This document shows, one piece after another, positions 1 through 9,401 of a stretch of DNA of 56,723 nucleotides (position 1 is the first letter of the stretch; every line of letters starts with the position of its first letter). The DNA lies in the NCBI GenBank assembly GCA_007693395.1, contig REDS01000104.1, positions 1 through 56,723 of the forward strand. Direction: 5' to 3'. The notes beneath the pieces were generated by a model. That model saw only the letters and a program-made list of their open reading frames with translations. It made no database searches and was not told where the DNA came from. This stretch comes from Balneolaceae bacterium. GTDB lineage: Bacteria > Bacteroidota > Rhodothermia > Balneolales > Balneolaceae. The position numbers were made by a program, and so were the translations under genes.

Positions 1-169
1 GACACTTGATTAGGAGTTTAAGGTAATAGCCTCATTGAAGCGTCCGAAGGTCCTTCAATCGTGGCGGATGAATGCTCCAACATTCGAAATCAAACTCTAA
101 ACCTGCAACTCACAACGCTTCGAGGTGCGGGCACGCTCGAAGGTTGTTAAATAATACCGCAGGAAGAGA
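1..169. other. Non-coding edge segment with inverted repeat
   Basis: I see no convincing gene here. The stretch lies downstream of serA and looks different from the A/T-rich spacers elsewhere. It holds a short inverted repeat, TTGAAG at 36-41 against CTTCAA at 53-58, with the nested palindrome GAAGGTCCTTC at 48-58. The minus-strand reading frames are interrupted by stops. It could be the end of a dispersed intergenic repeat or of an RNA, but the window edge cuts it off. No tRNA or tmRNA T-arm is recognisable. Confidence 0.3.
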
Positions 170-1759
170 TTAACTTAGTGAGATATATTTTACGTTGTGA
201 ACTCCCTCGAGTTCTGTGATGGATGTGAGCTCATCGCTGTTGAGTTGTCGGTCCACAATTACAGCAGTAATCGCGTTTGTACCTTTTCCTTCCCGGCCCA
301 GGCTTAGCGCAGCAATATTGATATCCTGGCTGGCCAGTTTACCCGCAACGGATGCAAGCATGCCCGGTCTGTCTATATTCTGATACATCAAAATATCTCC
401 TTCAAGACGCAATTCAATCCCAAATCCATCAATCTCAATGATTCTGTAATCTCCCGGGCCAAATACAGCCGCTGAAATTTGAGCATACTGCGTACTGTCG
501 CCCAGTTTGATAGTAATCAGATCATTGTAGTTTTTGTCATCGCTTTTGTTCGTCTCGCTGAGTTTAAATCCTCTTTCAACAGCATAATGGCGGGCATTAA
601 TCAAATTTACAGAATCGTCTACATATGGCGTCAGCATCCCTTTCAGAATGGAATCAGTCAGAACGTCTGAATATTTGGTACATACACCGGTGTATTCAAA
701 TGAAAAATCTGTGGCATTTTTAGGCATGATTTGGCCGGATACACGACCCAGTTTTTCAGCCAGCTCCACATAAGGCTGAACCTCTTCGTTGGTGAGAAGT
801 GAGATCGATTTACTGTTCAGACTGCCTTTATAACTCTTGTTTTCAAGTGCATCAGCAATTTGATGTGCTATTTGCACGGCTACTTTCTCTTGTGCCTCCT
901 CGGTTGATGCACCCAAATGCGGAGTTGTTATAATAGCCGGATGATTCAGGGCTTCATACATCTCCGGTGTGGGTGGTTCTTCAGAATAGACATCAAGTGC
1001 TGCACCGGCTACAATTCCCTGCTCTATGAGCGGCTTCAAGTCTGTCTCTTTATAAATTCCGCCCCGTGCACAATTTATTAACCGGATACCTTTTTTTAGC
1101 TTCTCAGCATTCTCGAGGGAAATCATATCCCTGGTTTTTTCGGTAAGTGGTGTGTGGACAGTCAGAAAATCGGATGTCTTAAGAAGTTCATCCAGTTCTA
1201 CCAACTCAACACCAAGATTTCTGGCATGCTCCTGAGTCGTAAACGGATCATAAGCATACAGCTCCATTCCAAACTGCTTCATTCGCAGTGCAACTTCGGA
1301 GCCAATTTTTCCAAGGCCCACAATACCGAGACGCTTTCCATGCACTTCAGTTCCCATGAATTTCTTTCGGTCCCATCCCCCGCTTTTCACACGCTCTACA
1401 GATTGTGGAATATTGCGCGCTAAAGCCAATATCATTCCGCATGTATGTTCTGCAGTCGAAATGGTATTGCCGTCGGGTGTATTCATCACCAGAATTCCTT
1501 TTGTGGTAGCTGCGGGGATATCAATATTATCAACCCCAACGCCTGCACGTCCAATTATCCTGAGATCCCCAGCGTGCTTCAGTAATTTTGCATCTACAGT
1601 TGTTGCACTACGAACCACAACAGCAGCATACGTACTAATAACCTTCTTTAATTCGTCGAGAGAAAGTTTCTCGGGCTGATCTGCATGAATCCCCCTTTTT
1701 TCAAAAATTTCTGCGCAAATTGGATCTACACTGTCAAGTAAAAGTACGTTGTAAGGCAT
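170..1759 (-). CDS. serA: D-3-phosphoglycerate dehydrogenase, long form
   Basis: It oxidises 3-phosphoglycerate to 3-phosphohydroxypyruvate with NAD, the first step of serine synthesis in the cytosol. At 529 residues it is the long (type 1) form: an N-terminal substrate domain, a Rossmann domain with the GLGKIG nucleotide loop near residue 150, the catalytic Arg in INCARGG near 235, the catalytic His in HLGAST near 285, an intervening ASB domain, and a C-terminal ACT domain (about 455-529) containing DRPGMLASVAG. The ACT domain usually mediates serine feedback inhibition. The start is ATG. It is the last gene of a minus-strand run purF-engB-serA, 25 bases after engB, so co-transcription is likely. 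Confidence 0.96.
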   Translation of the reverse strand: MPYNVLLLDSVDPICAEIFEKRGIHADQPEKLSLDELKKVISTYAAVVVRSATTVDAKLLKHAGDLRIIGRAGVGVDNIDIPAATTKGILVMNTPDGNTISTAEHTCGMILALARNIPQSVERVKSGGWDRKKFMGTEVHGKRLGIVGLGKIGSEVALRMKQFGMELYAYDPFTTQEHARNLGVELVELDELLKTSDFLTVHTPLTEKTRDMISLENAEKLKKGIRLINCARGGIYKETDLKPLIEQGIVAGAALDVYSEEPPTPEMYEALNHPAIITTPHLGASTEEAQEKVAVQIAHQIADALENKSYKGSLNSKSISLLTNEEVQPYVELAEKLGRVSGQIMPKNATDFSFEYTGVCTKYSDVLTDSILKGMLTPYVDDSVNLINARHYAVERGFKLSETNKSDDKNYNDLITIKLGDSTQYAQISAAVFGPGDYRIIEIDGFGIELRLEGDILMYQNIDRPGMLASVAGKLASQDINIAALSLGREGKGTNAITAVIVDRQLNSDELTSITELEGVHNVKYISLS

Positions 1760-1784
1760 TGCTACTATGCTATGAATTGGTTTG

Positions 1785-2375
1785 TTATGTTTCTAAAAAA
1801 TCGGAAATCAGTGAGCGGATGTCTTCTTCACCGGCACCGCTGTTTGCAGAGCATGGAATGATCGGCACTTCAATATTCATGTCCGCCAAAATGTCTTTCG
1901 TTTGTTTTTTAGCCGAAGCAATCTTGTTGTTCGACAGTTTGTCAGCTTTTGTGAGTAAAACGGCAAATGGCTTTTCGTTTGATGCCATCCAGTAAAAAAA
2001 CTCTTCATCGAGTGCTGTGGGATTGTGTCTTGAGTCAACAAGGTGCATAATCAATTTCAGGGTTGACCGTTTGCTGAGGTATTCATGAATGTCCCGCCCC
2101 CAGCGATCGCGCTCTTTCTTGGGTACTTTGGCAAAGCCAAACCCCGGCAGATCCACAATAAAAAATGCATCATCGATCTGATAAAAATTCATCTGCTGCG
2201 TTTTTCCCGGTGTATTACTGGTTCTCGCCAGCCTTTTTTTGTTGGTAATTCTGTTGATGAGGGATGATTTCCCCACGTTAGATCTGCCCGCAAAGCAGAT
2301 TTCAGGTAAGTCCGGCTCGGGACAATCCCTTAATGATGGTGCTGATGTAATAAACTTCGCTTTCTGAAAAGCCAT
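1785..2375 (-). CDS. engB: Ribosome biogenesis GTP-binding protein EngB/YsxC
   Basis: This is a small TRAFAC GTPase (196 residues) required for assembly of the large ribosomal subunit. The G motifs are visible: G1 GRSNVGKSS at about 30-38, G3 DLPG at 75-78, G4 TKAD at 142-145 and G5 CSA near 173. The frame stays open upstream for another 23 codons, but the ATG at 2375 begins the family-typical MAFQKAKFITSAP. It also overlaps the purF stop as ATGA (2372-2377 region), pointing to translational coupling. The longer version would be an extension into purF without family support. Confidence 0.95.
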   Translation of the reverse strand: MAFQKAKFITSAPSLRDCPEPDLPEICFAGRSNVGKSSLINRITNKKRLARTSNTPGKTQQMNFYQIDDAFFIVDLPGFGFAKVPKKERDRWGRDIHEYLSKRSTLKLIMHLVDSRHNPTALDEEFFYWMASNEKPFAVLLTKADKLSNNKIASAKKQTKDILADMNIEVPIIPCSANSGAGEEDIRSLISDFLET

Positions 2376-3877
2376 CAAACAATTTCGTTTTCTTCTTTCT
2401 CTACACCAAAATCTACCGGCACGGGATACTCGCCAGTAAAACATGCGGTGCAGTACGAATGGTTTGATTTGTTTGCTTCTTTAACCGCACTCACAAGCCC
2501 TTCCGGCGAGAGGTAGCGTACGCTATCCACACCAATTTCGCGGGCAATCTCGTTAACATCGCTATTAAATTTGTTGGCAATCAATTCTTCTGTGCTGGGA
2601 AAATCCATTCCGTAAAAACAGGGATGCGTAATAGGCGGCGAACTAACAAGAAAATGTATTTCGGCAGGGTTTGCTTCACGAATCATTTCAACAAGGTGGC
2701 GCGATGTTGTACCCCGGACAATAGAATCGTCCACTATAATTACAGAACGCCCTTCGATCACCCCACGCACCGTATTAAACTTGGTGCGTACTTTCTGTTC
2801 GCGAGATTTCTGCCCGGGAGAGATAAATGTGCGGCCTACATAATGATTTCGAATCAGGCCGATATCATATTTACAATCGAAACCTGCATTGTTGCTCTCA
2901 TGGGCATAGCCAATTGCCGCTGTATTGCTGGAGTCCGGCACAGAAATTACAATTGGCCTTTTATCAGAGGTACCTCCGGTTATTACTTCATTGAGCGGAT
3001 GCTCTTTTGCGAGTTGCTTTCCAAGGTTTCTGCGGATTTTATCCACATTTTCACCAAAAATGCGGCTGTCGGGCCGAGAAAAGTAGACATACTCAAAAAT
3101 ACACTGGCTGGTATTTGTTCCTGTTTTTGGCTCCAGGTAATAAGACTGAATATCCCCATCCTCAAACGCATTGCGGTCTATCACCAGCACTTCGCCGGGT
3201 TCTACATCACGAATATATTCAGCACCAATAATATCAAATGCGCACGTTTCACTGGCTACAGTGTAAGCACCATCAATCACACCAAGTGCCAGTGGCCTGA
3301 ACCCATTGGGATCGCGCACGGCAATCAGTTTGTCGTCGGTTAGAATTACCAGGCAATATGCCCCCTCAATTTGATTAAGGGCATCGAGAACCTGATCCAG
3401 CTGATTTTCTTTTCTACTGTGTGAAATGAGATGGAGTATCAGTTCCGTATCCGATGTACTCTGAAACAGCACCCCTTCATCCCTGAACCGTTCCCTGAGT
3501 GTTCGGGCGTTTGAAAGATTACCGTTGTGGCCAATAGCAAGATTTCCGTTTCGGTAATGCACTCTGAACGGCTGAATATTTGCCGGGTTTTTAGCCGCGC
3601 CCGATGTTGAATAACGGTTGTGCCCAATTGCTGCCCGGCCTTTAAGTTGTCGCTTTAAGATTTTAGAGTCATCAAAAACAGACAGTACAAGGCCAAAATT
3701 TTTATGCATTGGCATAATATGGCGGCGTTTGTCATCATCATAATACGTTGAAACAATGCCTGCTGATTCCTGACCACGATGTTGAAGAGCATGTAAACCG
3801 TAGTAGGTTAATAGAGCAGCATCAGGATGGTCGTGGATTCCAAAAATGCCGCAATAATCGCGGGGTTTGTCGATCAT
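2375..3877 (-). CDS. purF: Amidophosphoribosyltransferase
   Basis: This enzyme transfers the amide nitrogen of glutamine to PRPP, the committed step of purine synthesis. The N-terminal class II glutaminase domain begins with CGIFG; Cys9 is the nucleophile after removal of a short propeptide. The phosphoribosyltransferase domain has the PRPP loop VIIVDDSIVRGTT near 375. Cysteines in CIFEYVYF, HPCFYGMDF and CTACFTGE match the 4Fe-4S ligands of the Bacillus-type enzyme, so this is probably an iron-sulfur, oxygen-sensitive form. The length of 500 residues is normal. Its stop overlaps the engB start, and it is the first gene of a purF-engB-serA run. Confidence 0.97.
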   Translation of the reverse strand: MIDKPRDYCGIFGIHDHPDAALLTYYGLHALQHRGQESAGIVSTYYDDDKRRHIMPMHKNFGLVLSVFDDSKILKRQLKGRAAIGHNRYSTSGAAKNPANIQPFRVHYRNGNLAIGHNGNLSNARTLRERFRDEGVLFQSTSDTELILHLISHSRKENQLDQVLDALNQIEGAYCLVILTDDKLIAVRDPNGFRPLALGVIDGAYTVASETCAFDIIGAEYIRDVEPGEVLVIDRNAFEDGDIQSYYLEPKTGTNTSQCIFEYVYFSRPDSRIFGENVDKIRRNLGKQLAKEHPLNEVITGGTSDKRPIVISVPDSSNTAAIGYAHESNNAGFDCKYDIGLIRNHYVGRTFISPGQKSREQKVRTKFNTVRGVIEGRSVIIVDDSIVRGTTSRHLVEMIREANPAEIHFLVSSPPITHPCFYGMDFPSTEELIANKFNSDVNEIAREIGVDSVRYLSPEGLVSAVKEANKSNHSYCTACFTGEYPVPVDFGVEKEENEIV

Positions 3878-4165
3878 TAGTAAGAGTACAATTCAATAGA
3901 GTTTTAGTAAGAAAGAAGATAGGCAAAAGCGTGCAAAATAACAGTGGTGAATCCTCTCTCTGTGAATTTCCGGACAATCCATCTTCTTCGCCGGGAACCT
4001 TTTTTGTTGGTGATAAGGTTGTACTGGCCAATGCTGAACCGTAAAAATAGTAACATAAAAAGCACCATTATTCAACTTAGAAACGGTTTTTGCCCAATGG
4101 CATGAACTGTGTTCATATTCATCTTTTTTTATACTAAACACACCTCTATTTCGTATTTTTGATTG

Positions 4166-4621
4166 ATGAAGAAAGAAAATATTATCAGATACATTCGGGT
4201 ATTTTTCCGAATTCTTTTAGGTGGAATGCTCATCTTTGCCGGCATCCTGAAAATACAGGATAACACCACACTATTCGAATCGGTAGCTTACGTTCACTGG
4301 ATCCCGGTTTGGGCAAAATCACTAATTATTAATTATCTGCCATATGCAGAAATTGCTGTTGGCAGCCTGTTGCTCATTCCTTTTTTCGATAAACTCGCCG
4401 TTCCTGCAAATTTTCTCATCTATCTGAGCTTTTTCATTTTTGCGATCTGGGGACTCGGCACCGGTATGGAGTTCGACTGCGGCTGCTTTGGCGATCTGGA
4501 CAGCTCCTCATTTATCGGGCAGCTTCTTGGTAGTGAAATGGGCTGGAAAATGACCATTCGCAACGGCATTTTCACCGCTATGTCGCTCTTTCTGTTCTGG
4601 AAACCGGCTAGTACGGTTTAA
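4166..4621 (+). CDS. MauE/DoxX-like small membrane protein
   Basis: A four-helix integral membrane protein (151 residues) of the DoxX/MauE type, starting with a transmembrane segment at about 9-27. It carries a short cysteine motif DCGCFG near 108 that is typical of MauE-like proteins, which are thought to aid redox or disulfide chemistry at the membrane; the exact role here is unknown. An in-frame TTG lies at 4163, but the ATG at 4166 is the better start. The sequence TATTTTTG at 4154-4161 matches the Bacteroidota -7 consensus and sits so close that the transcript could be nearly leaderless, though no -33 TTG is present at the right distance. The gene stands alone, divergent from purF. Confidence 0.78.
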   Translation: MKKENIIRYIRVFFRILLGGMLIFAGILKIQDNTTLFESVAYVHWIPVWAKSLIINYLPYAEIAVGSLLLIPFFDKLAVPANFLIYLSFFIFAIWGLGTGMEFDCGCFGDLDSSSFIGQLLGSEMGWKMTIRNGIFTAMSLFLFWKPASTV

Positions 4622-4632
4622 TAACATCCGGG

Positions 4633-5523
4633 TTATGCATCGTATTTATCTTTCATGCGAACATCCACTGCGGTTGATACATCCGAACTGAATGTAAAAC
4701 CCTCTTCAATTAATCTTAAGCGGCATTTATTCATCAGTGTAGTTCTTACTCTTCCTAAACTGTTTTCCTGATCTTTTGATGAGATCCAGAAAAACAGCTG
4801 TATCTCCACATAATCGGGTGTGAAGCCTTTGATAGAGGCACCCACTCCGGGACTTTTTAAAACTCCACGGGTTGATTTGGCTGCCTCTTTTAGCAGTTCA
4901 ATGGCTTTATCAGCATCATCGTTATAATCAATTCCAACTGTGAAACTGCCTCTTCTGAGTCCGTCTAATGTGTAATTATGAAGTGGTTTCGTGAATAGCT
5001 GAGCGCTTGGTATAAATACATCGCAGCCGTCGGGTGTTCGTATATGAGAATGGCGCAGCTGAATGCTTTTAACCTGTCCTGTAATACCGCCTGTTTCGAT
5101 TACATCATTTGTGTTAAACGGCCGGCTGAAGGCAAGAAAAAAGCCGGCAAGAAAATTTTCACCGATATCTTTAAATGCAAAACCAAGCATTACGGTAGTT
5201 AATCCGCCTCCGGCTACCAGGCTTGCTGCAAGCGTACTGTACCCTATCAGGTTCAGAAAAATGATAATTCCAAAAAACAGAGCTAAGCCCTTAATCAGCT
5301 TTTTAAAAAATGCATGATATGTTTCCGGCATGGAGCTTCTTCTAAGTACCTGAATCACACCTTTTGAAACAAGTTTCCCAAACAGGTAGATTGCAACTGC
5401 AACAAGCAGTGCTACGGTTAATCTTGGTAAGAATTCAAGAAAAAGCTCCAGCTCCGTAGCGAAAGATTCAGCAAGTATGCCAACTAATGAGATGTTGGAT
5501 TCGGTGTAATCTGATGCAGCCAT
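4633..5523 (-). CDS. mscS: MscS-family mechanosensitive ion channel
   Basis: A 296-residue small-conductance mechanosensitive channel that opens under membrane tension to release osmolytes. After a short N-terminus come transmembrane helices at about 30-52, 75-95 and the pore-lining third helix with glycine/alanine packing (LVAGGGLTTVMLGFAFKDIGENFLAGFFLAF at about 103-133). The MscS beta domain with RPFNTNDVIETGGITGQV follows. This is the typical short MscS architecture. It reads towards the DoxX-like gene and is separated from the upstream dioxygenase by a hairpin terminator. Confidence 0.93.
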   Translation of the reverse strand: MAASDYTESNISLVGILAESFATELELFLEFLPRLTVALLVAVAIYLFGKLVSKGVIQVLRRSSMPETYHAFFKKLIKGLALFFGIIIFLNLIGYSTLAASLVAGGGLTTVMLGFAFKDIGENFLAGFFLAFSRPFNTNDVIETGGITGQVKSIQLRHSHIRTPDGCDVFIPSAQLFTKPLHNYTLDGLRRGSFTVGIDYNDDADKAIELLKEAAKSTRGVLKSPGVGASIKGFTPDYVEIQLFFWISSKDQENSLGRVRTTLMNKCRLRLIEEGFTFSSDVSTAVDVRMKDKYDA

Positions 5524-5596
5524 TTTTATTTACAAGATTGCAAGCCTTGCATAAAATTCCTAATCACTTGAGCTCGATAGTTCATGTTTTTGGAGG

Positions 5597-5640
5597 AAAT
5601 AAAAAGTCCCCTTCTGTCTTTAGCGGAAGGGGACACACTT
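5597..5640 (-). terminator. Rho-independent terminator after the dioxygenase gene
   Basis: A perfect 9-bp stem, GTCCCCTTC (5606-5614) and GAAGGGGAC (5626-5634), encloses an 11-base loop. On the minus strand the stem is followed by a T-rich tail (complement of AAATAAAAA at 5597-5605). It lies 49 bases past the dioxygenase stop and before the mscS start. T-rich sequence on the other side means it could also act on the plus strand. Confidence 0.85.
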
Positions 5641-5682
5641 TTCTATCTTTTTATCGATCTCAGGGATATCAAGCAGCAAGAT

Positions 5683-6618
5683 CTACTCAACGCTCACAGG
5701 TTGTAAACGCTGCTCTATCATATCACGGCGACTTTCGAGCCAGGGCGGCAGAAACAGTTTTTTGCCCATCTCCTCTTCACTCTCAGCAACAGATTTATAT
5801 CCCGGGCCATCCGTTGCTATCTCAAAAAGCACTCCTCCGGGTGTTTGAAAATAGACCGACATAAACACATGCCTGTCAATTAGCGGGGTTGGTGAGAGCC
5901 CCATCTCAAGCACTTTTTTACGCATTGCTTTAAGGTCTTCCTCATCGTTTGCACGGAAGGCTATGTGATGAACGTAGCCCCGCCCGTTAGTACCGCTTTT
6001 TGGTTCATCAGATTTTTCAATGATGATGGAGTGCCCAAGATGGCTGTCGGTTGTTAGCAGTAGTTCATGATCATTCTCCTCTGCTGTCTTAAAGCCCATT
6101 ACCTGTTCAAGAATGTTAACCGTTGCACTGTAATCCGTAAGCCTTAGATTAGACCCCCAAAAACCTCTGATGGAATGCTCTGCCGGCACAGTACTTCCCT
6201 GCCATGCAGGAATGTGAGCTGCTTTTTGATCTTCCACAAGTTCAAGTTTCAGTCCGTCAGGATCGTAAAAAGGCAGTACTTTTTTCCCAAAACGATCAGT
6301 GGGCGAATCAAACTTAATATCCATACCTGCAAACCGATCGATCCAAAAATCACACGAACCTTCCGGTACAGTAAATGACACCGTGCTAACAGTACCTGTA
6401 CCCGGCTTAGCCTGAATGGCCATTGACCACGGAAAGAATGTAATGCTCGAACCCGGCTGGCCCTCTCCGTTCGCATAAAACAGATGGTAGGTTCCGGGAT
6501 CATCCTGATTTACGGTTTTCAGAACAAGACGTAATCCAAGTGTTTTTACGTAAAAATCGGCATTTACCTGCGGATCGCCAGATATAATTGAGATGTGGTG
6601 AATTCCTTTGTTATTCAT
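5683..6618 (-). CDS. Ring-cleaving dioxygenase, tandem VOC domains
   Basis: A 311-residue vicinal-oxygen-chelate protein of the MhqO/YkcA/PcpA type, which cleaves hydroquinone- or catechol-like rings with a ferrous ion. The first domain starts GIHHISIISGDPQ with a metal His at about residue 7-8, and GSSITFFPW follows near 57-65, a signature of this family. The second domain has YVHHIAFRA (metal His) and GGVLFEIATDGPGY (metal Glu). These ligands are intact. In Bacillus and Staphylococcus such genes respond to quinone stress, but here no MarR-type regulator is adjacent. It is a single-gene unit with its own terminator. Confidence 0.88.
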   Translation of the reverse strand: MNNKGIHHISIISGDPQVNADFYVKTLGLRLVLKTVNQDDPGTYHLFYANGEGQPGSSITFFPWSMAIQAKPGTGTVSTVSFTVPEGSCDFWIDRFAGMDIKFDSPTDRFGKKVLPFYDPDGLKLELVEDQKAAHIPAWQGSTVPAEHSIRGFWGSNLRLTDYSATVNILEQVMGFKTAEENDHELLLTTDSHLGHSIIIEKSDEPKSGTNGRGYVHHIAFRANDEEDLKAMRKKVLEMGLSPTPLIDRHVFMSVYFQTPGGVLFEIATDGPGYKSVAESEEEMGKKLFLPPWLESRRDMIEQRLQPVSVE

Positions 6619-6717
6619 AATGGTTAATATAATTCGTTTAGTCTAATTTAGTTTAATGTTAAACTATTTTTGAACAAAAATCATTCTTTTTTTCTCAGGT
6701 TTACCTGTGAGGCATTG

Positions 6718-7860
6718 TTATATATCCCAGTAGTATGTTCGGTGTGTTTTATGATGGTAACATCCGAGCGCCTCAAGGCTTCGCTGCATCAGCCAGTTTT
6801 TTTCACTCACCCAGGTTCCCTCAAGGTATTCAAGCGTGGGCGCAGCCTCTTTCGTCATCTGGATACCACGGACAAACGTCAATGCTTCCAGACCGAGTTT
6901 ACGATATTTAGGCAGTGTACCATATACAGTAGTACGAAGATGTTTTGCCCGTTTTTTGAAACGCAGTACCTTAGGCATATGCCACCACTTCAGCTTACCG
7001 CCGGTTTCTGCTGAAAGTTCGTTCAGGTCGGGCACACAAACAATGAATGAGGCCGGTTCATCACCAACAAAAGCAATCAGAACACTTTCCGGAATCATGA
7101 TTGGCTTGAGCTGTTTTACCATCTTCTGCACATTTTCCCAGCTAAGCTCTGTGAACTCGTGCTCGCGCTCTTCAATATCCTGATTGCTCCATGCCTTGTT
7201 GTAAATTCCTCTTATGTACTCCGCATCCCGTTCCAGATTATTCATATCAATCGGCCTCAGAGAAACCTCCGGCCTGCTCTCAATTCGATCCGTAATTTTT
7301 ACAAGACGTTCCGGCAGCGGCATCTCAAATTCGCGTTTATAGCTCCAGTGGTCATCCAGTTTTTGAGCCCCGGTTTGCTCAAACAGTTCTCTGTAGTATG
7401 GTGCGTGATAATGCATGCCGTAAATGGGTGGTTCATCATAGTTTTCAACAAGAAGGCCCCAATAATTCATATTCTCACCAAAATTAACCGGCCCTCTGAA
7501 CCGCTTATACCCTCTCTTACCGTGCCATTCTTTAGCAAAACCGATCATTGCTTTCGCTACAGCTTTGTCATCAATCAGTTCCGTAAAGCCCAGGCCACCC
7601 ATTGGCGGGTTGAATACCTTATCGCGTTGAAAGTGATTCATCAGGGCAAATCTCGCTGCTATTCTATCATTCTGAAACATCAAAAACCGTTCACACTCGC
7701 CATTTTCAAATAGCACGTTTTTTTTGGGGTCGAAAATATTTTCTACTTCAAACCTGAGAGGCGGTATCCAGTTCGGATAATTCTGATAGAGTGATTCGGG
7801 AAACTCATGAAAAATCTTGATCTGTTTTTTGTTTGATACTCTTTCGAATCTGAATGCCAT
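6718..7860 (-). CDS. GNAT-like protein of unknown substrate
   Basis: A 380-residue cytosolic protein that I place among long, two-part GNAT-fold proteins conserved in Bacteroidota and some Deltaproteobacteria; this rests on recall and on general layout. The N-terminal part has the conserved block YPNWIPPLRFEVENIFDPKKN at about 29-49 (in part), then MGGLGFTE, and RGPVNFGENMNYWGLL near 121-136. The C-terminal part has LIAFVGDEPASFIVCVPDLNE, resembling the central strands of an acetyltransferase, and YGTLPKYRKLGLE, which could be an acyl-CoA loop. No substrate can be assigned. It follows the dioxygenase gene in the opposite reading order, with no obvious operon partner. Confidence 0.6.
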   Translation of the reverse strand: MAFRFERVSNKKQIKIFHEFPESLYQNYPNWIPPLRFEVENIFDPKKNVLFENGECERFLMFQNDRIAARFALMNHFQRDKVFNPPMGGLGFTELIDDKAVAKAMIGFAKEWHGKRGYKRFRGPVNFGENMNYWGLLVENYDEPPIYGMHYHAPYYRELFEQTGAQKLDDHWSYKREFEMPLPERLVKITDRIESRPEVSLRPIDMNNLERDAEYIRGIYNKAWSNQDIEEREHEFTELSWENVQKMVKQLKPIMIPESVLIAFVGDEPASFIVCVPDLNELSAETGGKLKWWHMPKVLRFKKRAKHLRTTVYGTLPKYRKLGLEALTFVRGIQMTKEAAPTLEYLEGTWVSEKNWLMQRSLEALGCYHHKTHRTYYWDI

Positions 7861-7997
7861 TTTACGATCTTATTACACCGTTATGATCTTCAAGCGGTTA
7901 CCAAAATTTGGATTTTTAACCTGTAAAGATCTTATCATTAGAAATAAAACTGAAAGTACAAGCCACCCGGGTTTGGTACAAACTAATTTCCTGATTC

Positions 7998-8450
7998 TTG
8001 AAATCAACCGGTAAACCATTCGCTAATACAAATAAAAGAAAGTGGATAGCAATTTTGCTGCTTTTAAGCTGTACGGCATCTCTTGTTCTTTTGGCTACCG
8101 CTGAACCGATTGAACAAAGAAAAGTTTTGACCAATGCTTCGCAAATAGATTCGCTTATTACAGTTACTCTTCAGGATTTCAGGATTCCAAACTCTCAAAT
8201 TCGCACTCAAACTGTTGCTATCGACTCTGTTTTTTCCCGAACAGTTTACACCGTTAGGGTACCATCACAATTTTCAAAAACCTCGTTTCACCTGAGGCTT
8301 CATGAGCATGTTTGGCCATACTCAGTGCAAACATCAGGAACGGTTCAGTTTCCGGAGAGGAATCTGCGCATTCATTTGTTGTATAATAACAATGTGTTGC
8401 GATCGGTACATCTCAATACGGACACCCGATTAAATCTATCCGGTGATTAA
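7998..8450 (+). CDS. Unknown envelope-anchored protein
   Basis: I do not recognise this 150-residue protein. It has a basic N-terminus (MKSTGKPFANTNKRK), one hydrophobic segment at about 16-34, and then a beta-rich soluble part, so it is most likely an inner-membrane-anchored periplasmic protein. The start must be TTG at 7998: a stop lies two codons upstream and the reading frame has no internal methionine codon. It is 89 bases before the lipase gene on the same strand and may be transcribed with it. Confidence 0.55.
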   Translation: MKSTGKPFANTNKRKWIAILLLLSCTASLVLLATAEPIEQRKVLTNASQIDSLITVTLQDFRIPNSQIRTQTVAIDSVFSRTVYTVRVPSQFSKTSFHLRLHEHVWPYSVQTSGTVQFPERNLRIHLLYNNNVLRSVHLNTDTRLNLSGD

Positions 8451-8539
8451 CCTGCAAACTTATTCAAAGTTCAGAAAGTAATTCGTGGCCGGTTTAAGTA
8501 ATTTGACCTGTATGGAATTCAATTTATCCAAATGAACAT

Positions 8540-9397
8540 ATGAAGTGGATAGAGCCTAAAAAGTATCTCAAAAAGCTGGAGCTTACTGAGTATCCTCAGC
8601 CTGACCTGATACGCCTTAAATATCCTGTGCTAATGTGCCATGGTTACGGCGGTTTTTCAATGTTGGTTAGTCCATCACCGATGCACAATTCATGCATGCG
8701 TTTACGCAGTTATGGAATTGAATCTTTTGCACCGAATATTGTGCCATATGCTACTATAGAAATTAGGGCGAAACAGTGGGCAGCCGTAATTAATGAGCTC
8801 AAAAAAAAGTATGGATACGATAAGCTGAATGTAGTAGCACACAGCATGGGCGGGCTGGATATGCGGTATGCCATTTCAAAACTTGGCGCTGCCGATTCTG
8901 TGGCATCTCTAACCACCATTGCAGCACCACACCGGGGAACGAGCCTTGCAGAACTGGTGCTCACTGCGCCCGACACCATCAAAGAGAAACTTGCTGAACT
9001 TGTTGACTGGTTTGGCGAGAGCATTTTTCCATCCCAAAAAAGTGATGCCGTTGCAGCTGTTGAACAGCTCACCAGAGAGTATGTAGAAAAAGAATTTAAC
9101 CCCAATGTTCCTGATGTTGAAGGAATTCCCTATTTCTCATACAGTGCAGCAGTAGGTAAGGGCACAAAACATCCGCTCAACCCGTTATACATTCTGCAAA
9201 ATCAGCTGATATACCAGCAAGAGGGAGAAAATGACTCGTTTGTTACGGTTGACAGTGCAAAGTGGGGTAAGCATCTCAAAAAGCTGGATATCAGCCATCT
9301 TGAGCAGATTGAAATCCAGGTAAGCAAAGACCGCAAGCCAAAAATTGAGATGTTTTGGAAGGATTTAGTACTGAATCTGAAATCGGAAGGATTGTAA
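8540..9397 (+). CDS. Triacylglycerol lipase-like alpha/beta hydrolase
   Basis: A 285-residue alpha/beta hydrolase resembling the Pseudomonas family I lipases. The oxyanion region is MCHGYGG at 32-38 and the nucleophile elbow is AHSMGG with Ser102. The region TIAAPHRGTSLAELV is typical of lipases that act on long-chain esters. A catalytic Asp and His are expected in the C-terminal third; FVTVDSAKWGKH and DISHLEQI are candidates. No signal peptide is visible, so it may be cytosolic or exported by another route. The ATG at 8540 was chosen; a nearby ATG at 8532 is in another frame. Confidence 0.85.
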   Translation: MKWIEPKKYLKKLELTEYPQPDLIRLKYPVLMCHGYGGFSMLVSPSPMHNSCMRLRSYGIESFAPNIVPYATIEIRAKQWAAVINELKKKYGYDKLNVVAHSMGGLDMRYAISKLGAADSVASLTTIAAPHRGTSLAELVLTAPDTIKEKLAELVDWFGESIFPSQKSDAVAAVEQLTREYVEKEFNPNVPDVEGIPYFSYSAAVGKGTKHPLNPLYILQNQLIYQQEGENDSFVTVDSAKWGKHLKKLDISHLEQIEIQVSKDRKPKIEMFWKDLVLNLKSEGL

Positions 9398-9401
9398 CTA
9401 A

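Noticed and set aside
1154-1679. Plus-strand frames of 89 and 107 codons inside serA
   Set aside because: They are antisense to conserved serA domains and resemble no protein family.
2624-3343. Plus-strand frame of 239 codons within purF
   Set aside because: Antisense to the conserved purF phosphoribosyltransferase and glutaminase domains; no family resemblance.
3893-4141. Minus-strand frame of 82 codons before purF
   Set aside because: Lies in a divergent promoter region and has no motif or start signal.
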